DNA of 64,000 nt from Deferribacter thermophilus (GCF_049472675.1 NZ_JAPNXM010000008.1:1-64000), one strand, 5' to 3'; positions 25,312-34,944 are shown, numbered from the stretch's first letter. The notes: a model not told the origin generated them from the letters alone. Numbers and translations: made by a program.

Positions 25312-25941
25312 ATGATTGTTAAAATTAGAGAGCCAATAAACAGTTTTACGCATTTTATTGGTTCTATATTTAGTTTTTTTGCTTTTTATATTTTAATATC
25401 TAAAAGTACCACAATATCTCAATATATCTCTTTTTCAATCTATGTATTAGGTATGTTTGCAAGTTTTACTGCTAGTGCAGTTTATCACGCTTATTATGGC
25501 GATGAAAAAGTCATATTTAAATTGCGGAAACTTGATCATGTAATGATTTATGTATTTATTGCTTCTACTTATACACCTGTTTCCATCTTAGTGTTAGAAG
25601 GTAAATTGAAATGGTTAATGCTGTTTTCAAGTTGGATAATTGCCATTTTTGGCTTTCTACTAGAGTTTAAATTTAAAGAGCTCCCAAGATATTTTTCAAC
25701 TCTGCTGTATGTAATGATGGGTTGGATTGCAATTTTTGCGATAAAACCTCTTTATAGGGCTCTTGAGTTTAGTCATTTTATGTTATTGCTATATGGTGGT
25801 ATATTTTATACAATCGGAGCACTTATTTATGCTACCAAAAAACCAAATTTTTTTAAATTTATAGGTTTTCATGAAATTTTTCATATATTTGTACTATTAG
25901 GTAGTTTTATGCACTTTCTTTTTATGTTAAATCTAGTATAA
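25312..25941 (+). CDS. Hemolysin III / PAQR family membrane protein
   Basis: A 209-residue protein with seven hydrophobic segments and the conserved PAQR residues: an N-terminal PINSFTHFIG, SAVYHAYY with a later DHVMIY (Ser/His/Asp site), and C-terminal HEIFHIFVLLGSFMH. Bacterial members (YqfA/TrhA, HlyIII) affect membrane fluidity or lipid homeostasis; hemolysis is not implied. It starts 5 bp after the cytochrome gene without a clear ribosome site. Confidence 0.9.
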   Translation: MIVKIREPINSFTHFIGSIFSFFAFYILISKSTTISQYISFSIYVLGMFASFTASAVYHAYYGDEKVIFKLRKLDHVMIYVFIASTYTPVSILVLEGKLKWLMLFSSWIIAIFGFLLEFKFKELPRYFSTLLYVMMGWIAIFAIKPLYRALEFSHFMLLLYGGIFYTIGALIYATKKPNFFKFIGFHEIFHIFVLLGSFMHFLFMLNLV

Positions 25942-25964
25942 AAAACCTTTCAAAGGAGGCTATT

Positions 25965-26285
25965 ATGGCAAAGATTTTAATATGGCTCGCTTCAGGTGAA
26001 AAAGAAAAAGTTAAACCAGGAATTATTTATGGAACAAATGCTAAAAAATATGGTTGGGTGGACGATGTAAAATTCGTAGTATTTGGTGAAGCTGAAAAAC
26101 TGATGCTTGAAGATGATGAGCTGTTTAGCAAAATACAAGATAGTGTTGAAACTGTATACTGTAAATTTGTTGCAGAAGAGATGAATATTACAAAAGATTT
26201 AGAGTCAAAAGGTGCAAAAGTAATTTATGTGGGAGAATATATCTCAAACTTATTGAAAGAAGGTTATCAGGTCTTAACTTTCTAA
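25965..26285 (+). CDS. Small DsrE-like conserved protein
   Basis: A 106-residue cytoplasmic protein with alternating strands and helices (AKILIWLASG, DDVKFVVFGEAEKLML, AKVIYVGEYISNLLKEG, YQVLTF). The layout suggests the DsrE/DsrF-like fold, which includes sulfur-relay proteins. A single cysteine (CKFVAEE, about residue 66) is not in the standard DsrE active-site context, so sulfur transfer is doubtful. GGAGG precedes the ATG. Confidence 0.5.
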   Translation: MAKILIWLASGEKEKVKPGIIYGTNAKKYGWVDDVKFVVFGEAEKLMLEDDELFSKIQDSVETVYCKFVAEEMNITKDLESKGAKVIYVGEYISNLLKEGYQVLTF

Positions 26286-26293
26286 AAAATTAA

Positions 26294-27322
26294 ATGAATA
26301 TTTTAGTTTTTAATCCTTCATTTATAGGTGATTCCATACTCACTACCCCTCTGTGCAAAGCTTTAAAAAAGCTTTATCCTGACAGTAGAATATTTTTTTG
26401 TGTAAGGCCTGAATCAACACAACTGTTTGATAATCTCAAGTTCATAGACAAAGTAATTTCGTTTGACAAAAGAGGAGAAGAAAAAGGTTTAAAAGGGGTA
26501 AAATCGTTTGTAAAAAAAATAAATAGTGAAACAAAAATAGATTTACTTATTTCTGCTCACAAATCTTTGAGAAGCACCCTTACCTGCTATTTGATAAAAG
26601 CTAAAAAATCTGTGGGTTTTAAAGAAGCAGCATTAAGTTTTTTATACAATTTAACGGTAAATAGAGATATGTCTCTGCATGAAGTGGAAAGAAACTTAAT
26701 GCTTTTGCAACCAGTTGTAAATAATTTTTCTCTCAAAGAAATTAAAACAATTGCAGGAAAGCCAGAAATTTCCTACTCGCTACAAATGTTTAATAACATT
26801 AAAAATTTTTTAGAAATTACATTTCCAAACAAAAAATATATTGGTATTGCACCAGGTAGTGTTTGGCCTACAAAAATGTGGCCAGCTGAATACTATGCAA
26901 AATTGATCGACTTATTACCTGATAATTGTATCCCAATTGTATTTGGTGCTAAATCAGAAGTAGCAGTAGTGGAAGAAATTAAAAAATCTGTGAAAAAGCA
27001 TTTCATAGACCTTTCAGGGAAAACAAATCTTTTAGAATTATCTACATGGATTAGAGCTTTAGACTTATTAGTTTCAAACGATAGTGCACCTCTTCACATG
27101 GCAGTTTCACATAATGTGCCTGTTGTGGCAATTTTCGGCCCAACTGTGAAATCATTGGGATTTTACCCATATGATGAAAAATCGATAGTTGTAGAAGTAG
27201 AAAATCTTTATTGCAGACCTTGTGGTTTACATGGTGGTAAAAAATGTCCAGAAAAACATTTTAGATGTATGAGAGATATTAAACCACAAACTGTTTTAGA
27301 AAGTATATTGAGGTTTATTTGA
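26294..27322 (+). CDS. waaF: Lipopolysaccharide heptosyltransferase II-like glycosyltransferase (GT9)
   Basis: A 342-residue GT9 enzyme expected to add heptose to the LPS inner core at the cytoplasmic face of the inner membrane. Markers: N-terminal NPSFIGDSILTTPL, GIAPGSVWPTKMWP (about residue 190), VSNDSAPLHMAV and AIFGPTVKSLGFYP. The C-terminal CRPCGLHGGKKCPEKHFRCM cysteine cluster is common in WaaF-like proteins of deep-branching Gram-negatives. The stop and the next gene's ATG overlap by 1 base. Confidence 0.85.
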   Translation: MNILVFNPSFIGDSILTTPLCKALKKLYPDSRIFFCVRPESTQLFDNLKFIDKVISFDKRGEEKGLKGVKSFVKKINSETKIDLLISAHKSLRSTLTCYLIKAKKSVGFKEAALSFLYNLTVNRDMSLHEVERNLMLLQPVVNNFSLKEIKTIAGKPEISYSLQMFNNIKNFLEITFPNKKYIGIAPGSVWPTKMWPAEYYAKLIDLLPDNCIPIVFGAKSEVAVVEEIKKSVKKHFIDLSGKTNLLELSTWIRALDLLVSNDSAPLHMAVSHNVPVVAIFGPTVKSLGFYPYDEKSIVVEVENLYCRPCGLHGGKKCPEKHFRCMRDIKPQTVLESILRFI

Positions 27323-28263
27323 TGAAAGTTTTGTTTGTTAGGTTTTCATCACTTGGTGATATTATTTTAACTACAGGGATAGTAGATTTATTAAAAAAGG
27401 AATACCCAGAAATAGAAATAGATTTTTTAACCTATGAGCAATTTAAAGATATCCTAATTTTTAAAAAAAGTATTAATAACATATTAACAATAAAAAGAAA
27501 AAATGGATTAATACCTTACCTTACATTTATCCAAGAAAATATCAATGATTATGACTATATTTTCGATTTACATGCAAATTTGAAAACTTCCTTTTTGAAA
27601 ATTTTTACACAGAGCACAATTTCAAAATATAAAAAGGACAGTTTTAAAAGAAGACTGTTTGTTAAATTTAGATTATTTAAAAATCAATTGAATAAACATG
27701 TAGTAGAAAGATACTTTGATGCTGTAAACAAGGTTTTTGAATTAAAGATTAACTCCATTGAAGATTTAAGACCCTCACTTTTAACTGGGATAAAAAAGGA
27801 AAACTATATAGTAATACACCCTTTTGCAAGTAAAAAAACAAAGGAGTGGCCATATTTTAGTGATTTAATTGAAAATCTGAGCAAATACCATAAGGTTGTA
27901 ATAGTAGGAAGCGGACATTTAGAATTTACAGAAAACATTAATATAATAAACTTAACTAATCAGACATCACTGCAAGAGCTTACAAATACAATAGCAAAAG
28001 CAAAAATGCTAATTACTACAGATTCAGGTCCAATGCATATAGGAATTGCTTGCAATACCCCTACCCTAGCAATTTTTGGCTCTACAACCAAAGAGTTTGG
28101 CTTTTACCCTATTTTTGAAAATTGTTATGTAATAGAAAATAACGATGTAAAATGCAGACCCTGTCATGTCCATGGTCTAAATAAATGTCCCAAAAAACAT
28201 TTTGAATGTATGACATCTATTACACCAGAAATTATTTTAGAAAAAATAAATCAATTGACTTAA
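27322..28263 (+). CDS. GT9-family heptosyltransferase-like glycosyltransferase
   Basis: A 313-residue paralogue of the upstream waaF-like gene: RFSSLGDIILTTGIVD at the N-terminus, IHPFASKKTKEWP, TTDSGPMHIGIA and AIFGSTTKEFGFYP, with a similar C-terminal cysteine cluster (CRPCHVHGLNKCPKKHF). Probably a heptosyltransferase I (WaaC)-like enzyme completing the inner core, though the order of action cannot be told from sequence. GAGGT at 27310-27314 supports this ATG; the TTG one codon upstream is rejected. Confidence 0.82.
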   Translation: MKVLFVRFSSLGDIILTTGIVDLLKKEYPEIEIDFLTYEQFKDILIFKKSINNILTIKRKNGLIPYLTFIQENINDYDYIFDLHANLKTSFLKIFTQSTISKYKKDSFKRRLFVKFRLFKNQLNKHVVERYFDAVNKVFELKINSIEDLRPSLLTGIKKENYIVIHPFASKKTKEWPYFSDLIENLSKYHKVVIVGSGHLEFTENINIINLTNQTSLQELTNTIAKAKMLITTDSGPMHIGIACNTPTLAIFGSTTKEFGFYPIFENCYVIENNDVKCRPCHVHGLNKCPKKHFECMTSITPEIILEKINQLT

Positions 28264-28290
28264 GAACAATATTTCATATTATAGCCACCG

Positions 28291-30117
28291 ATGAAAGAAA
28301 AATATATTTTTATAGTTAAATCAACTTTTTTAAATTTTTTATTTATTTCACTTTTATTCTCATTTTATCTGTTCTCATCTCTAAAAAACGCTTCTACAAT
28401 TTTAGCTAAGTTTTATTTGATAGGCTCTTATCTATCAAGTAGTTTTACATTTTCTTTAATACCTTTTTTGCTAACTTCTATTTTTGCACTTTTTCTAAAT
28501 AAAAAAATCACAAAAGTGTTATTTTTTATATTTAGTTTTATCGTTGTAACATTTATTTTTGTTGATTTTGCTATTTATAGAATCTATGGGTTTCATTTTA
28601 ATGGCATGGTTGTAGCCATGATTACAACTCCTGGTTTTTTTGACTCTGTTTCATTGGGTGCTCCTACATTAATCTCTTTCATTTTTATTCTTGTAGCATT
28701 TTTAGTTGTTGAATTATTAATTATAAAAAAGTCAGAGAAACTAAACTTTAGTAGTAAAAAAATACTATTAATTTTTTTGCTGTTAATAATAATTACTGCT
28801 TCAGAGAGACTTACTTTTGCAATAAGTGATCTTTACAATAAAAGGGATATTACTAGACTATCAAGAGTTTATCCTTTATATCAGCCGTTGACAATTAGAG
28901 GGTTTGCAAAAAGGGTGTTGCATTTTAATGTTAATAGAGAATTTAACTTTAAAGTAAAAAAGTCAACACTAAAGTATCCTCAAACAGAAATTGTGACTCC
29001 TGATTTGGATAAAACCACTTTACCCAATATTCTAGTTATAGCTATCGATAGTTATCGTTTTGATATGCTAAACCCAAAAAATTCTCCAAATATTTACAAT
29101 TTTTCAAAGAATTCTTTAGTGTTTCAAAATCATTATTCTGGTGGGAACTCAACAAGGTTTGGAATCTTCTCACTTTTTTACGGGTTATATGGTTATTGGT
29201 GGCACGATTTTTTAGCAAATAGACAGTCACCAGTATTAATATCAACATTAAAAAAAATGGGGTATAAATTTAAAATATTATCAGCTACTTCCTTAACATT
29301 TCCTGAATTTAGAAAAACTGTTTTTCTGGATATTCCTGAATCTATAGAAGATGATTTTGGTAAAAGGTTTGATAGAGTTCAACGGGAATCAGCACTTGTA
29401 GAAAGTTTTAAAAAATTTAGAGAATCACATAATGATAATTCACCTTATTTTTCTTTTATTTTCTTTGATGCTCCACATGCAAGAGCTTTCCCTAAAAGAT
29501 ATAATATTTTCAAAGCAAAAAGTGGAGAAACAAATTATTTGATTATAGGAAAAAGGAATATAACTAAAGTAAAAAATGCATATATGAATGCAGTATATTA
29601 TGATGATGCTTTGGTAAAAGAAATTTTGGATTACTTAAAAGGAAAAGGTGATTTAAAAAATACAATTATCGTAATAACTGGTGATCATGGTGAAGAATTT
29701 TATGAAAATGGGCATTTTGGTCACAATAACAGCTTCACTGAATATCAAGTGAAAGTTCCCTTTGTTTTTTATATCCCATGGATGAAACATAAAGATATAA
29801 ATTATATTACAACTCATTACGATTTTGTCCCCACAATATTTGATTTGCTAGGAATAAAAGCTGATAAAAAAGGTTACACTTTTGGAAATAATATGTTAAA
29901 ACCTATTGATAGAAATTATATTTTAAGTTGCAACTGGAGTTGGTGTGCTATTATTGATAAAGAAGGGTATCGATTACTGTTTTCTTATGAAACACATAAG
30001 TCATTTGATATTTCACTTTATAATAAAGAATACAAAGAGGTAAAAGATAAAAAAATCTTAAATGAAAAGAAAAAATTTATTTTTCATCTAATAAATCAAT
30101 TTAATCAGTTTTATTAA
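28291..30117 (+). CDS. YejM/PbgA-like inner-membrane sulfatase-fold protein
   Basis: A 608-residue protein with five N-terminal membrane segments (about residues 10-190) and a periplasmic alkaline phosphatase/sulfatase-fold domain. Domain markers: LVIAIDSYRFDML (about residue 250), the GNSTRFGIFSLFYG segment and TGDHGEEFYENGHFGHN (about 465). The N-terminal DUF3413-like part and overall size match YejM/PbgA, which senses LPS in the inner membrane and controls LpxC turnover in enterobacteria. Position after two heptosyltransferase genes supports an LPS role. Whether the site is catalytic is uncertain. No good ribosome site precedes the ATG. Confidence 0.78.
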   Translation: MKEKYIFIVKSTFLNFLFISLLFSFYLFSSLKNASTILAKFYLIGSYLSSSFTFSLIPFLLTSIFALFLNKKITKVLFFIFSFIVVTFIFVDFAIYRIYGFHFNGMVVAMITTPGFFDSVSLGAPTLISFIFILVAFLVVELLIIKKSEKLNFSSKKILLIFLLLIIITASERLTFAISDLYNKRDITRLSRVYPLYQPLTIRGFAKRVLHFNVNREFNFKVKKSTLKYPQTEIVTPDLDKTTLPNILVIAIDSYRFDMLNPKNSPNIYNFSKNSLVFQNHYSGGNSTRFGIFSLFYGLYGYWWHDFLANRQSPVLISTLKKMGYKFKILSATSLTFPEFRKTVFLDIPESIEDDFGKRFDRVQRESALVESFKKFRESHNDNSPYFSFIFFDAPHARAFPKRYNIFKAKSGETNYLIIGKRNITKVKNAYMNAVYYDDALVKEILDYLKGKGDLKNTIIVITGDHGEEFYENGHFGHNNSFTEYQVKVPFVFYIPWMKHKDINYITTHYDFVPTIFDLLGIKADKKGYTFGNNMLKPIDRNYILSCNWSWCAIIDKEGYRLLFSYETHKSFDISLYNKEYKEVKDKKILNEKKKFIFHLINQFNQFY

Positions 30118-30122
30118 AGTTT

Positions 30123-31025
30123 CTAAAATTCTTCTCTGTAATAATCTGGATAAGTATCAAGCAAATTTTTTGAAGCAAGATATAGATAAACCTCATCAAG
30201 ATAATTTAGTAATCTTTCTTTCTCTTCACTCAATACCCCTTTTAAAATAAACATGTTAGATACATGATTTGACCTAAAGATAATACCTTTTCCGTTTATA
30301 TTTTCTATAATCATTCTTGATTCGTTGATTAAATCCCTTACCTTTGGAGTTTCTAAACTATCAAAATAGTCCCTCTTTTTTCTGATAAACAGTGTCAACA
30401 TACCGAGATATTTTGGGTTTACTTCAGTAATCCACTTTGCAGTATCTAAAGCATGTTGCTCACTAAGCTTCACTCCCCCTGCCCCAAGAATTATCATTAC
30501 AGAAAAAAGAAACCCAAGTTTTTGCAACTCTAATATTTTAGGTTTAATTTCCTCTGGATCCATCCCTTTATTCATTATTTTTAATACTTCTTTATTGCCA
30601 CTTTCCAGTCCAAAATATAAAAGGGTTAATTTTCTTTTTAAAATCTCTCTCCATTCATCTATGCTTTTACCTAAAATTGCCTGTGGCCCAGCATAAGAAC
30701 TTATTCGCTCAAGATTTGGAAACATCAAATTTATATAATCTAAAATTTTTATCAGACCATCAGTGGGGTAAATAACAGCATCACCATCAGCTAAAAAAAT
30801 CCTTCTTATCTCTTTTCTTATACTTTCTGGTATTTTATCAACTTCTTTTTTAAATTCTTCAAAAGGTTTGATTTTAAACTTTTTAGTCATATACATTCCA
30901 CAAAAACTACACTTGTTATAGGAACAACCCTCTGTAATCTGAAAAATTAAAGAATTAGCCTCACTGGGTGGTCTATAAAGTGGATAGCTGTATTCAGGTA
31001 AAAAATCATAAGGATTTAGGAACAT
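30123..31025 (-). CDS. Radical SAM protein
   Basis: A 300-residue radical SAM enzyme. CSYNKCSFC (CxxxxCxxC, about residues 32-40) has one extra residue relative to the usual CxxxCxxC if the first Cys is taken as the ligand; this spacing occurs in Elp3/HemN-related groups. FLADGDAVIYP, YFGLESGNKEVLKIMNKG and GAGGVKLSEQHALDTA follow the Elp3/MiaB-like SAM core. GGAGGG eight bases upstream supports this ATG rather than the one 11 codons earlier. It overlaps the metF end by 20 bases. The substrate is unknown. Confidence 0.8.
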   Translation of the reverse strand: MFLNPYDFLPEYSYPLYRPPSEANSLIFQITEGCSYNKCSFCGMYMTKKFKIKPFEEFKKEVDKIPESIRKEIRRIFLADGDAVIYPTDGLIKILDYINLMFPNLERISSYAGPQAILGKSIDEWREILKRKLTLLYFGLESGNKEVLKIMNKGMDPEEIKPKILELQKLGFLFSVMIILGAGGVKLSEQHALDTAKWITEVNPKYLGMLTLFIRKKRDYFDSLETPKVRDLINESRMIIENINGKGIIFRSNHVSNMFILKGVLSEEKERLLNYLDEVYLYLASKNLLDTYPDYYREEF

Positions 31026-31869
31026 ATCCCAAACCCTCCAAGATATTAGTTGTAGCATTGTATTTATTTAAAGTATAAAAATGCAAACCTTTCACATTTG
31101 CTTCAATCAGCTCTTTACACTGATTAATTGCATACTCAATACCAATTTTAAACATATCTTCTTCACTTTTATTTTCAAGTTTTTTAATTAGACTATCTGG
31201 TACAGTGGCACCACACATCTCAGTAAACCGTTTTACCTGATTTAGATTTATAACGGGCATTATTCCTGGTAATATAGGAACATTTATCCCTATTTTTTCT
31301 GCTCTATCTAAAAAGTCAAAAAAGTATTTGTTATCAAAAAACAATTGAGTAATAATAAAATCAGCACCAGTATCAACCTTCATTTTTAAATACTCGATAT
31401 CTTTTTCAAGAGATTCTGATTCAATATGCCCTTCAGGATACCCAGCAACACCTATAGAGAAAAAGTTTTTATTTTTTATGTATTCAACAAGTTGATATGC
31501 ATATTTAAAATCTGATTTCATATTTTCCTGATCTTTTGGGATATCCCCTCTCAAAGCTAAGATATTATCGATATTATGTTCTTGTAAGACAGTTAAAATT
31601 TCATCAACATCATCTCTACTACTTGTAACACATGTTAAGTGCATCATAACATTTAAATTATACTGCTCTTTTATTTTAATAGTCCAATCTATAGTTTTAT
31701 CTTTTGTACTTCCACCTGCTCCATAAGTTACAGAAACAAAATCGGGGTTATAACCTTTTAAAACTTCGATTGTATTAAAAAGGACTTTTTCATTTTCTAC
31801 TTTTTTTGGTGGGAAAAACTCAAATGAAATAACAAAATCTTTTTTGCTCAATATCCTTGAAATTTTCAA
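31006..31869 (-). CDS. metF: Methylenetetrahydrofolate reductase
   Basis: Reduces 5,10-methylene-THF to 5-methyl-THF for methionine synthesis. The 287-residue FAD TIM barrel shows FEFFPPKK with the catalytic Glu, FVSVTYGAGGSTKD, HLTCV, ILALRGDIP, GVAGYPEGH and ITQLFFDNKYFFDF. Length is normal for MetF. The start codon is TTG, with AAGGAGG six bases upstream on the minus strand. It is first in a two-gene operon with the radical SAM gene, behind a good promoter. Confidence 0.95.
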   Translation of the reverse strand: MKISRILSKKDFVISFEFFPPKKVENEKVLFNTIEVLKGYNPDFVSVTYGAGGSTKDKTIDWTIKIKEQYNLNVMMHLTCVTSSRDDVDEILTVLQEHNIDNILALRGDIPKDQENMKSDFKYAYQLVEYIKNKNFFSIGVAGYPEGHIESESLEKDIEYLKMKVDTGADFIITQLFFDNKYFFDFLDRAEKIGINVPILPGIMPVINLNQVKRFTEMCGATVPDSLIKKLENKSEEDMFKIGIEYAINQCKELIEANVKGLHFYTLNKYNATTNILEGLGYVPKSL

Positions 31870-31901
31870 ATTTAAACCTCCTTAAAAAAGTTTAGAAGCA
31901 A

Positions 31902-31930
31902 TATATAGCGATTATAAGGATTGACTTCAA
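31902..31930 (-). promoter_or_regulatory. Promoter for metF
   Basis: On the minus strand, TTGAAG (plus 31925-31930), a 17-bp spacer and TATATA (31902-31907) lie 33 bases before the metF start. The match to the sigma-70 consensus is good. Confidence 0.55.
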
Positions 31931-31954
31931 CCATTTTTTATGAAATAAACAAAT

Positions 31955-32551
31955 ATGCTTGATAAACTTTATATCAGACTTTTAAGATTAGTAATTTTAA
32001 CAGTTATAACATTAAATTTTATATGTTTTCTAACCACTTTTAACCCAAAAGCTTTAATAAACCCTTTTTATATCAAAAATAGGACTATTAGCTGCTATTT
32101 TCTTTTAAAACATATAATTTTTGTCTCAGGAATACCCACTAAAATTAAAGATATGGACAAAGTAAATAAAACTGTTGAAATAGTTTCTGAAAAATACATG
32201 GTTGACCCCCTTCTCATTCATGCCGTGATAAAAGTAGAATCCAAATATAACCCATTTGCAATATCTAAAACAGGCGCTATGGGTCTAATGCAGTTAATGC
32301 CAAAAACATTTTTTTCACTTGGTTTTGAAAATCCATTCGATATCGAACAAAATATAGAAGCAGGAACAATGTATTTATCCACCTTACTTAAAAGGTTTAA
32401 ATCGTTAGAATTAGCTCTTTCAGCTTACAATGCTGGTCCTTCAACAATAGTAAATAACAATATCCCCAACATAGGGGAAACAAAACATTATGTAAAAAAA
32501 ATCATCAGAGAATATAATCAGCTAAAAACTCAAAAAGCTTCTCCTCATTAG
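31955..32551 (+). CDS. Lytic transglycosylase (SLT domain)
   Basis: A 198-residue protein with an N-terminal membrane segment (about residues 10-28) and a C-terminal soluble lytic transglycosylase domain (about 80-190). Family blocks are present: HAVIKVESKYNPFAISKTGAMGLMQLMP with catalytic Glu in VES, and ALSAYNAGP. It cleaves peptidoglycan glycan strands from the periplasmic side of the inner membrane. The first ~50 residues are poorly conserved, and no ribosome site is visible before the ATG, so a downstream start is possible. Its 3' end overlaps the convergent alcohol dehydrogenase gene by 47 bases. Confidence 0.88.
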   Translation: MLDKLYIRLLRLVILTVITLNFICFLTTFNPKALINPFYIKNRTISCYFLLKHIIFVSGIPTKIKDMDKVNKTVEIVSEKYMVDPLLIHAVIKVESKYNPFAISKTGAMGLMQLMPKTFFSLGFENPFDIEQNIEAGTMYLSTLLKRFKSLELALSAYNAGPSTIVNNNIPNIGETKHYVKKIIREYNQLKTQKASPH

Positions 32552-33590
32552 TTTGAAAAAGGGTGTTTTTCACATTATTTTTACCCATAGCGTACTTACT
32601 CAATTTTTTCACCTCTTCTTCTGTAAATAATTTGCGCAGATCTATATTGAATATTTCAGCATATTTCTCAAGTAATCCTTCAATATTATTTACAATCTCA
32701 TTTATAGAACTTAATTTTTCCACTTTATAAAATCTAAGCATTTTCATATAAACTGGTAACAATAAAAAGTTTGCAGTTCCATGATGAATATTTTTGGTGT
32801 TTGTTAAGTAATAGCCCATTGCATGTAACAATGTTGTTGCAGTATGCATTATTACTATCCCAGCAAGAGTTGAGGAATACAAAAGCAATTTTAAATGTTC
32901 CCTATCCAAATCATTATCTTTTAAGACATTACATATATTATTCATAGCTTCTTTTGCTAACAAGTCGCTAAAAGGGTTTGCTTTTACAGATAAATATCCT
33001 TCAAATGCATGAGTCAGTGCGTCAAATGCTGTAGCGAAAATCAGCTTTTCATCCAAAGTCTCGAGAAACTCGGGATTTAAAAAAGCTTTTTTAGGAAAAT
33101 TAGCAGTTTTACCAAAATTAATTTTATCATTTTTTTCATAATCTGTAATAATGGCGTAATGATTTACTTCAGACCCAGTGCCACAGGTTGTAGGGATTGC
33201 ATAAATAGGTATTGGAGGGTTTGGCAACCCGTTTTGGCTTAAAAGCTCATAAAATCCCATATTGTTTGTGGCAAATGCTGCAATAGCTTTTGCAGCATCT
33301 AAACTGCTCCCACCACCAAAAGCAACTATTAAATCGCATCTATTTTGTCTAACAAATCTTCCACCTTTGATAACTGTATTTATTGATGGATTCTCTTCTA
33401 TTTCATCAAAAATAAATAAATTGCCCCCTTTTATTTCTTTCAAAAAATCCACAAAACCGGTTTTATAAGCAGCAGTTTTACCACAAACCAATGCAATTTT
33501 ATTATACTTTACAATCTCTTTTTTAAATACATCATAAAAGTTTCCTGTCATATAAACTTTGGTTGGTGAATAAAAAGTAAAATCGTTCAT
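32505..33590 (-). CDS. Iron-containing alcohol dehydrogenase
   Basis: A 361-residue group III NAD(P)-dependent alcohol dehydrogenase. The nucleotide-binding GGGSSLDAAKAIA (about residue 92) and IPTTCGTGSEV are present. The iron ligands Asp and His in DALTHAFEGY, His in LLHAMGY and His in IHHGTAN all remain. The physiological alcohol or aldehyde is unknown. It is 14 bp downstream of the M29 aminopeptidase gene. The C-terminus overlaps the lytic transglycosylase gene on the other strand. Confidence 0.92.
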   Translation of the reverse strand: MNDFTFYSPTKVYMTGNFYDVFKKEIVKYNKIALVCGKTAAYKTGFVDFLKEIKGGNLFIFDEIEENPSINTVIKGGRFVRQNRCDLIVAFGGGSSLDAAKAIAAFATNNMGFYELLSQNGLPNPPIPIYAIPTTCGTGSEVNHYAIITDYEKNDKINFGKTANFPKKAFLNPEFLETLDEKLIFATAFDALTHAFEGYLSVKANPFSDLLAKEAMNNICNVLKDNDLDREHLKLLLYSSTLAGIVIMHTATTLLHAMGYYLTNTKNIHHGTANFLLLPVYMKMLRFYKVEKLSSINEIVNNIEGLLEKYAEIFNIDLRKLFTEEEVKKLSKYAMGKNNVKNTLFQTNEEKLFEFLADYIL

Positions 33591-33603
33591 TAATCACCCC
33601 TTT

Positions 33604-34704
33604 TTAGATTAAAAATTTTCCATCTTTATAAACTAGCTCTCCATCTACATAAACTTCACTACCATTATCCATTCTTTTTATTAAATCCCAGTGAAGACCC
33701 GATTTGTTTTTACCACCGGCTTCAGGATAAGAAGAACCTACTGCAAGATGCATAGTTTTACCAATCTTTTCATCAAAAAGTATATTTTTTGAAGGTTTAA
33801 CTATATCATCATTCAAACCAAAAGCAATTTCACCCACATATTTTGCTCCTTCATCAGATTCAAGCATTCTATTTAAAAACTCTTCACCCTTTTTAGCTCT
33901 TGCCTTTACCACTTTCCCTTTTTCAAAATGTAGCTCAATGTCTTGAACCTCTACACCCATAAAAGCAGTTGGAACATCAAAAAAGATAACCCCATCTGCA
34001 CTATCTTCTACAGGACTTGTAAAAACCTCACCATCTGGCATATTATGGCTACCATTGCAATTTATCCATTTTCTACCATCAACATTTAATTTTAGCTCTG
34101 TTTTAAACCCTTTTATAACAACCTCTTTCTTCCCAGTAAGGAGATTTACTATTTTATCTTGAAATTCACTTACCTTTTCCCATTCTTTTACAGGGTCATC
34201 ATAGTTTAATTTGCAGGCATTAAATACAAAATCTTTGTACTCTTCAAAGGACATTTCTGCATCCTGAGCCATACTTGGTGTGGGATAAGGTGCTAAAACC
34301 CACTTAAACTCCCCTTTTGCTTCTCTTTCAAACATGATATCCTTTAGTATTCTTGTTGCTTTTCTATTAATGGCAACTTTTTTAGAATCTACATTTGTAA
34401 GTTGTCTGGTATTTGTTTCACTATCTATTGCAATTAGAGCATCTATAGTTTCTGCAGCTGTTTTGCTAACCTCGGGGATAAACTCTAATTGCTCTTTTTC
34501 TGCATATTTATAAAAATAGTACATCTGCTCTGGAAAACTCATTTTCACAATTGGATAAGCACCTATTTTAAGAAGATATACATAGCAAGCTCTTATCAAA
34601 GGTTCGGCACAAGACTCCCCTCTTATTTCTACCACATCCCCTTTTTTTACTTTTAAACTATAATCACATAGAAGTTTTGCCAATTTTTCTTCATAAGTTA
34701 TCAT
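33604..34704 (-). CDS. M29-family aminopeptidase
   Basis: A 366-residue metallo-aminopeptidase of the thermophilic M29 (AmpS/aminopeptidase T) type. Metal ligands appear in the usual order: Glu in MGVEVQDIELHFEKGKV, Glu in VGEIAFGLN, His in MHLAVGSSYPEAGG, then SGLHWDLIKR with His and Asp. Length is slightly below the ~400 of classic members. It removes N-terminal amino acids from peptides in the cytoplasm. AGGAGGT precedes the ATG, and an upstream 277-bp region holds a palindromic repeat and the manC promoter. Confidence 0.92.
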   Translation of the reverse strand: MITYEEKLAKLLCDYSLKVKKGDVVEIRGESCAEPLIRACYVYLLKIGAYPIVKMSFPEQMYYFYKYAEKEQLEFIPEVSKTAAETIDALIAIDSETNTRQLTNVDSKKVAINRKATRILKDIMFEREAKGEFKWVLAPYPTPSMAQDAEMSFEEYKDFVFNACKLNYDDPVKEWEKVSEFQDKIVNLLTGKKEVVIKGFKTELKLNVDGRKWINCNGSHNMPDGEVFTSPVEDSADGVIFFDVPTAFMGVEVQDIELHFEKGKVVKARAKKGEEFLNRMLESDEGAKYVGEIAFGLNDDIVKPSKNILFDEKIGKTMHLAVGSSYPEAGGKNKSGLHWDLIKRMDNGSEVYVDGELVYKDGKFLI

Positions 34705-34779
34705 TTTATTACCTCCTTGTATATATCATTCGAGAATGTTCCACAATAGGCTATCATGTTAATAATTATTATATTCATG

Positions 34780-34850
34780 AGATTGCTTCGTCGTTTCACT
34801 CCTCGCAATAACTGCAATTTATAGTCATTGCGAGCGTTAGCGAAGCAATC
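34780..34850. repeat. Palindromic repeat (GATTGCTTCG family), copy 3
   Basis: A 71-bp imperfect palindrome, AGATTGCTTCGTCG to CCTCGCAATAAC then GTCATTGCGAGCG to GCGAAGCAATC, placed between the divergent aminopeptidase and manC genes (gap 34705-34981). Confidence 0.9.
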
Positions 34851-34914
34851 GAAATATTAAATAACTACTACTGTACAACAACCTCCATTCGATGTATTTA
34901 ACTTATTTTATTTA

Positions 34915-34944
34915 TTGAAATTTGCAATTATTTTTTTTAATATA
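34915..34944 (+). promoter_or_regulatory. Probable promoter for the manC operon
   Basis: TTGAAA (34915-34920), an 18-bp spacer and TAATAT (34939-34944) lie 37 bases before the manC start. The region is very AT-rich, so the -10 choice is not unique. Confidence 0.45.
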
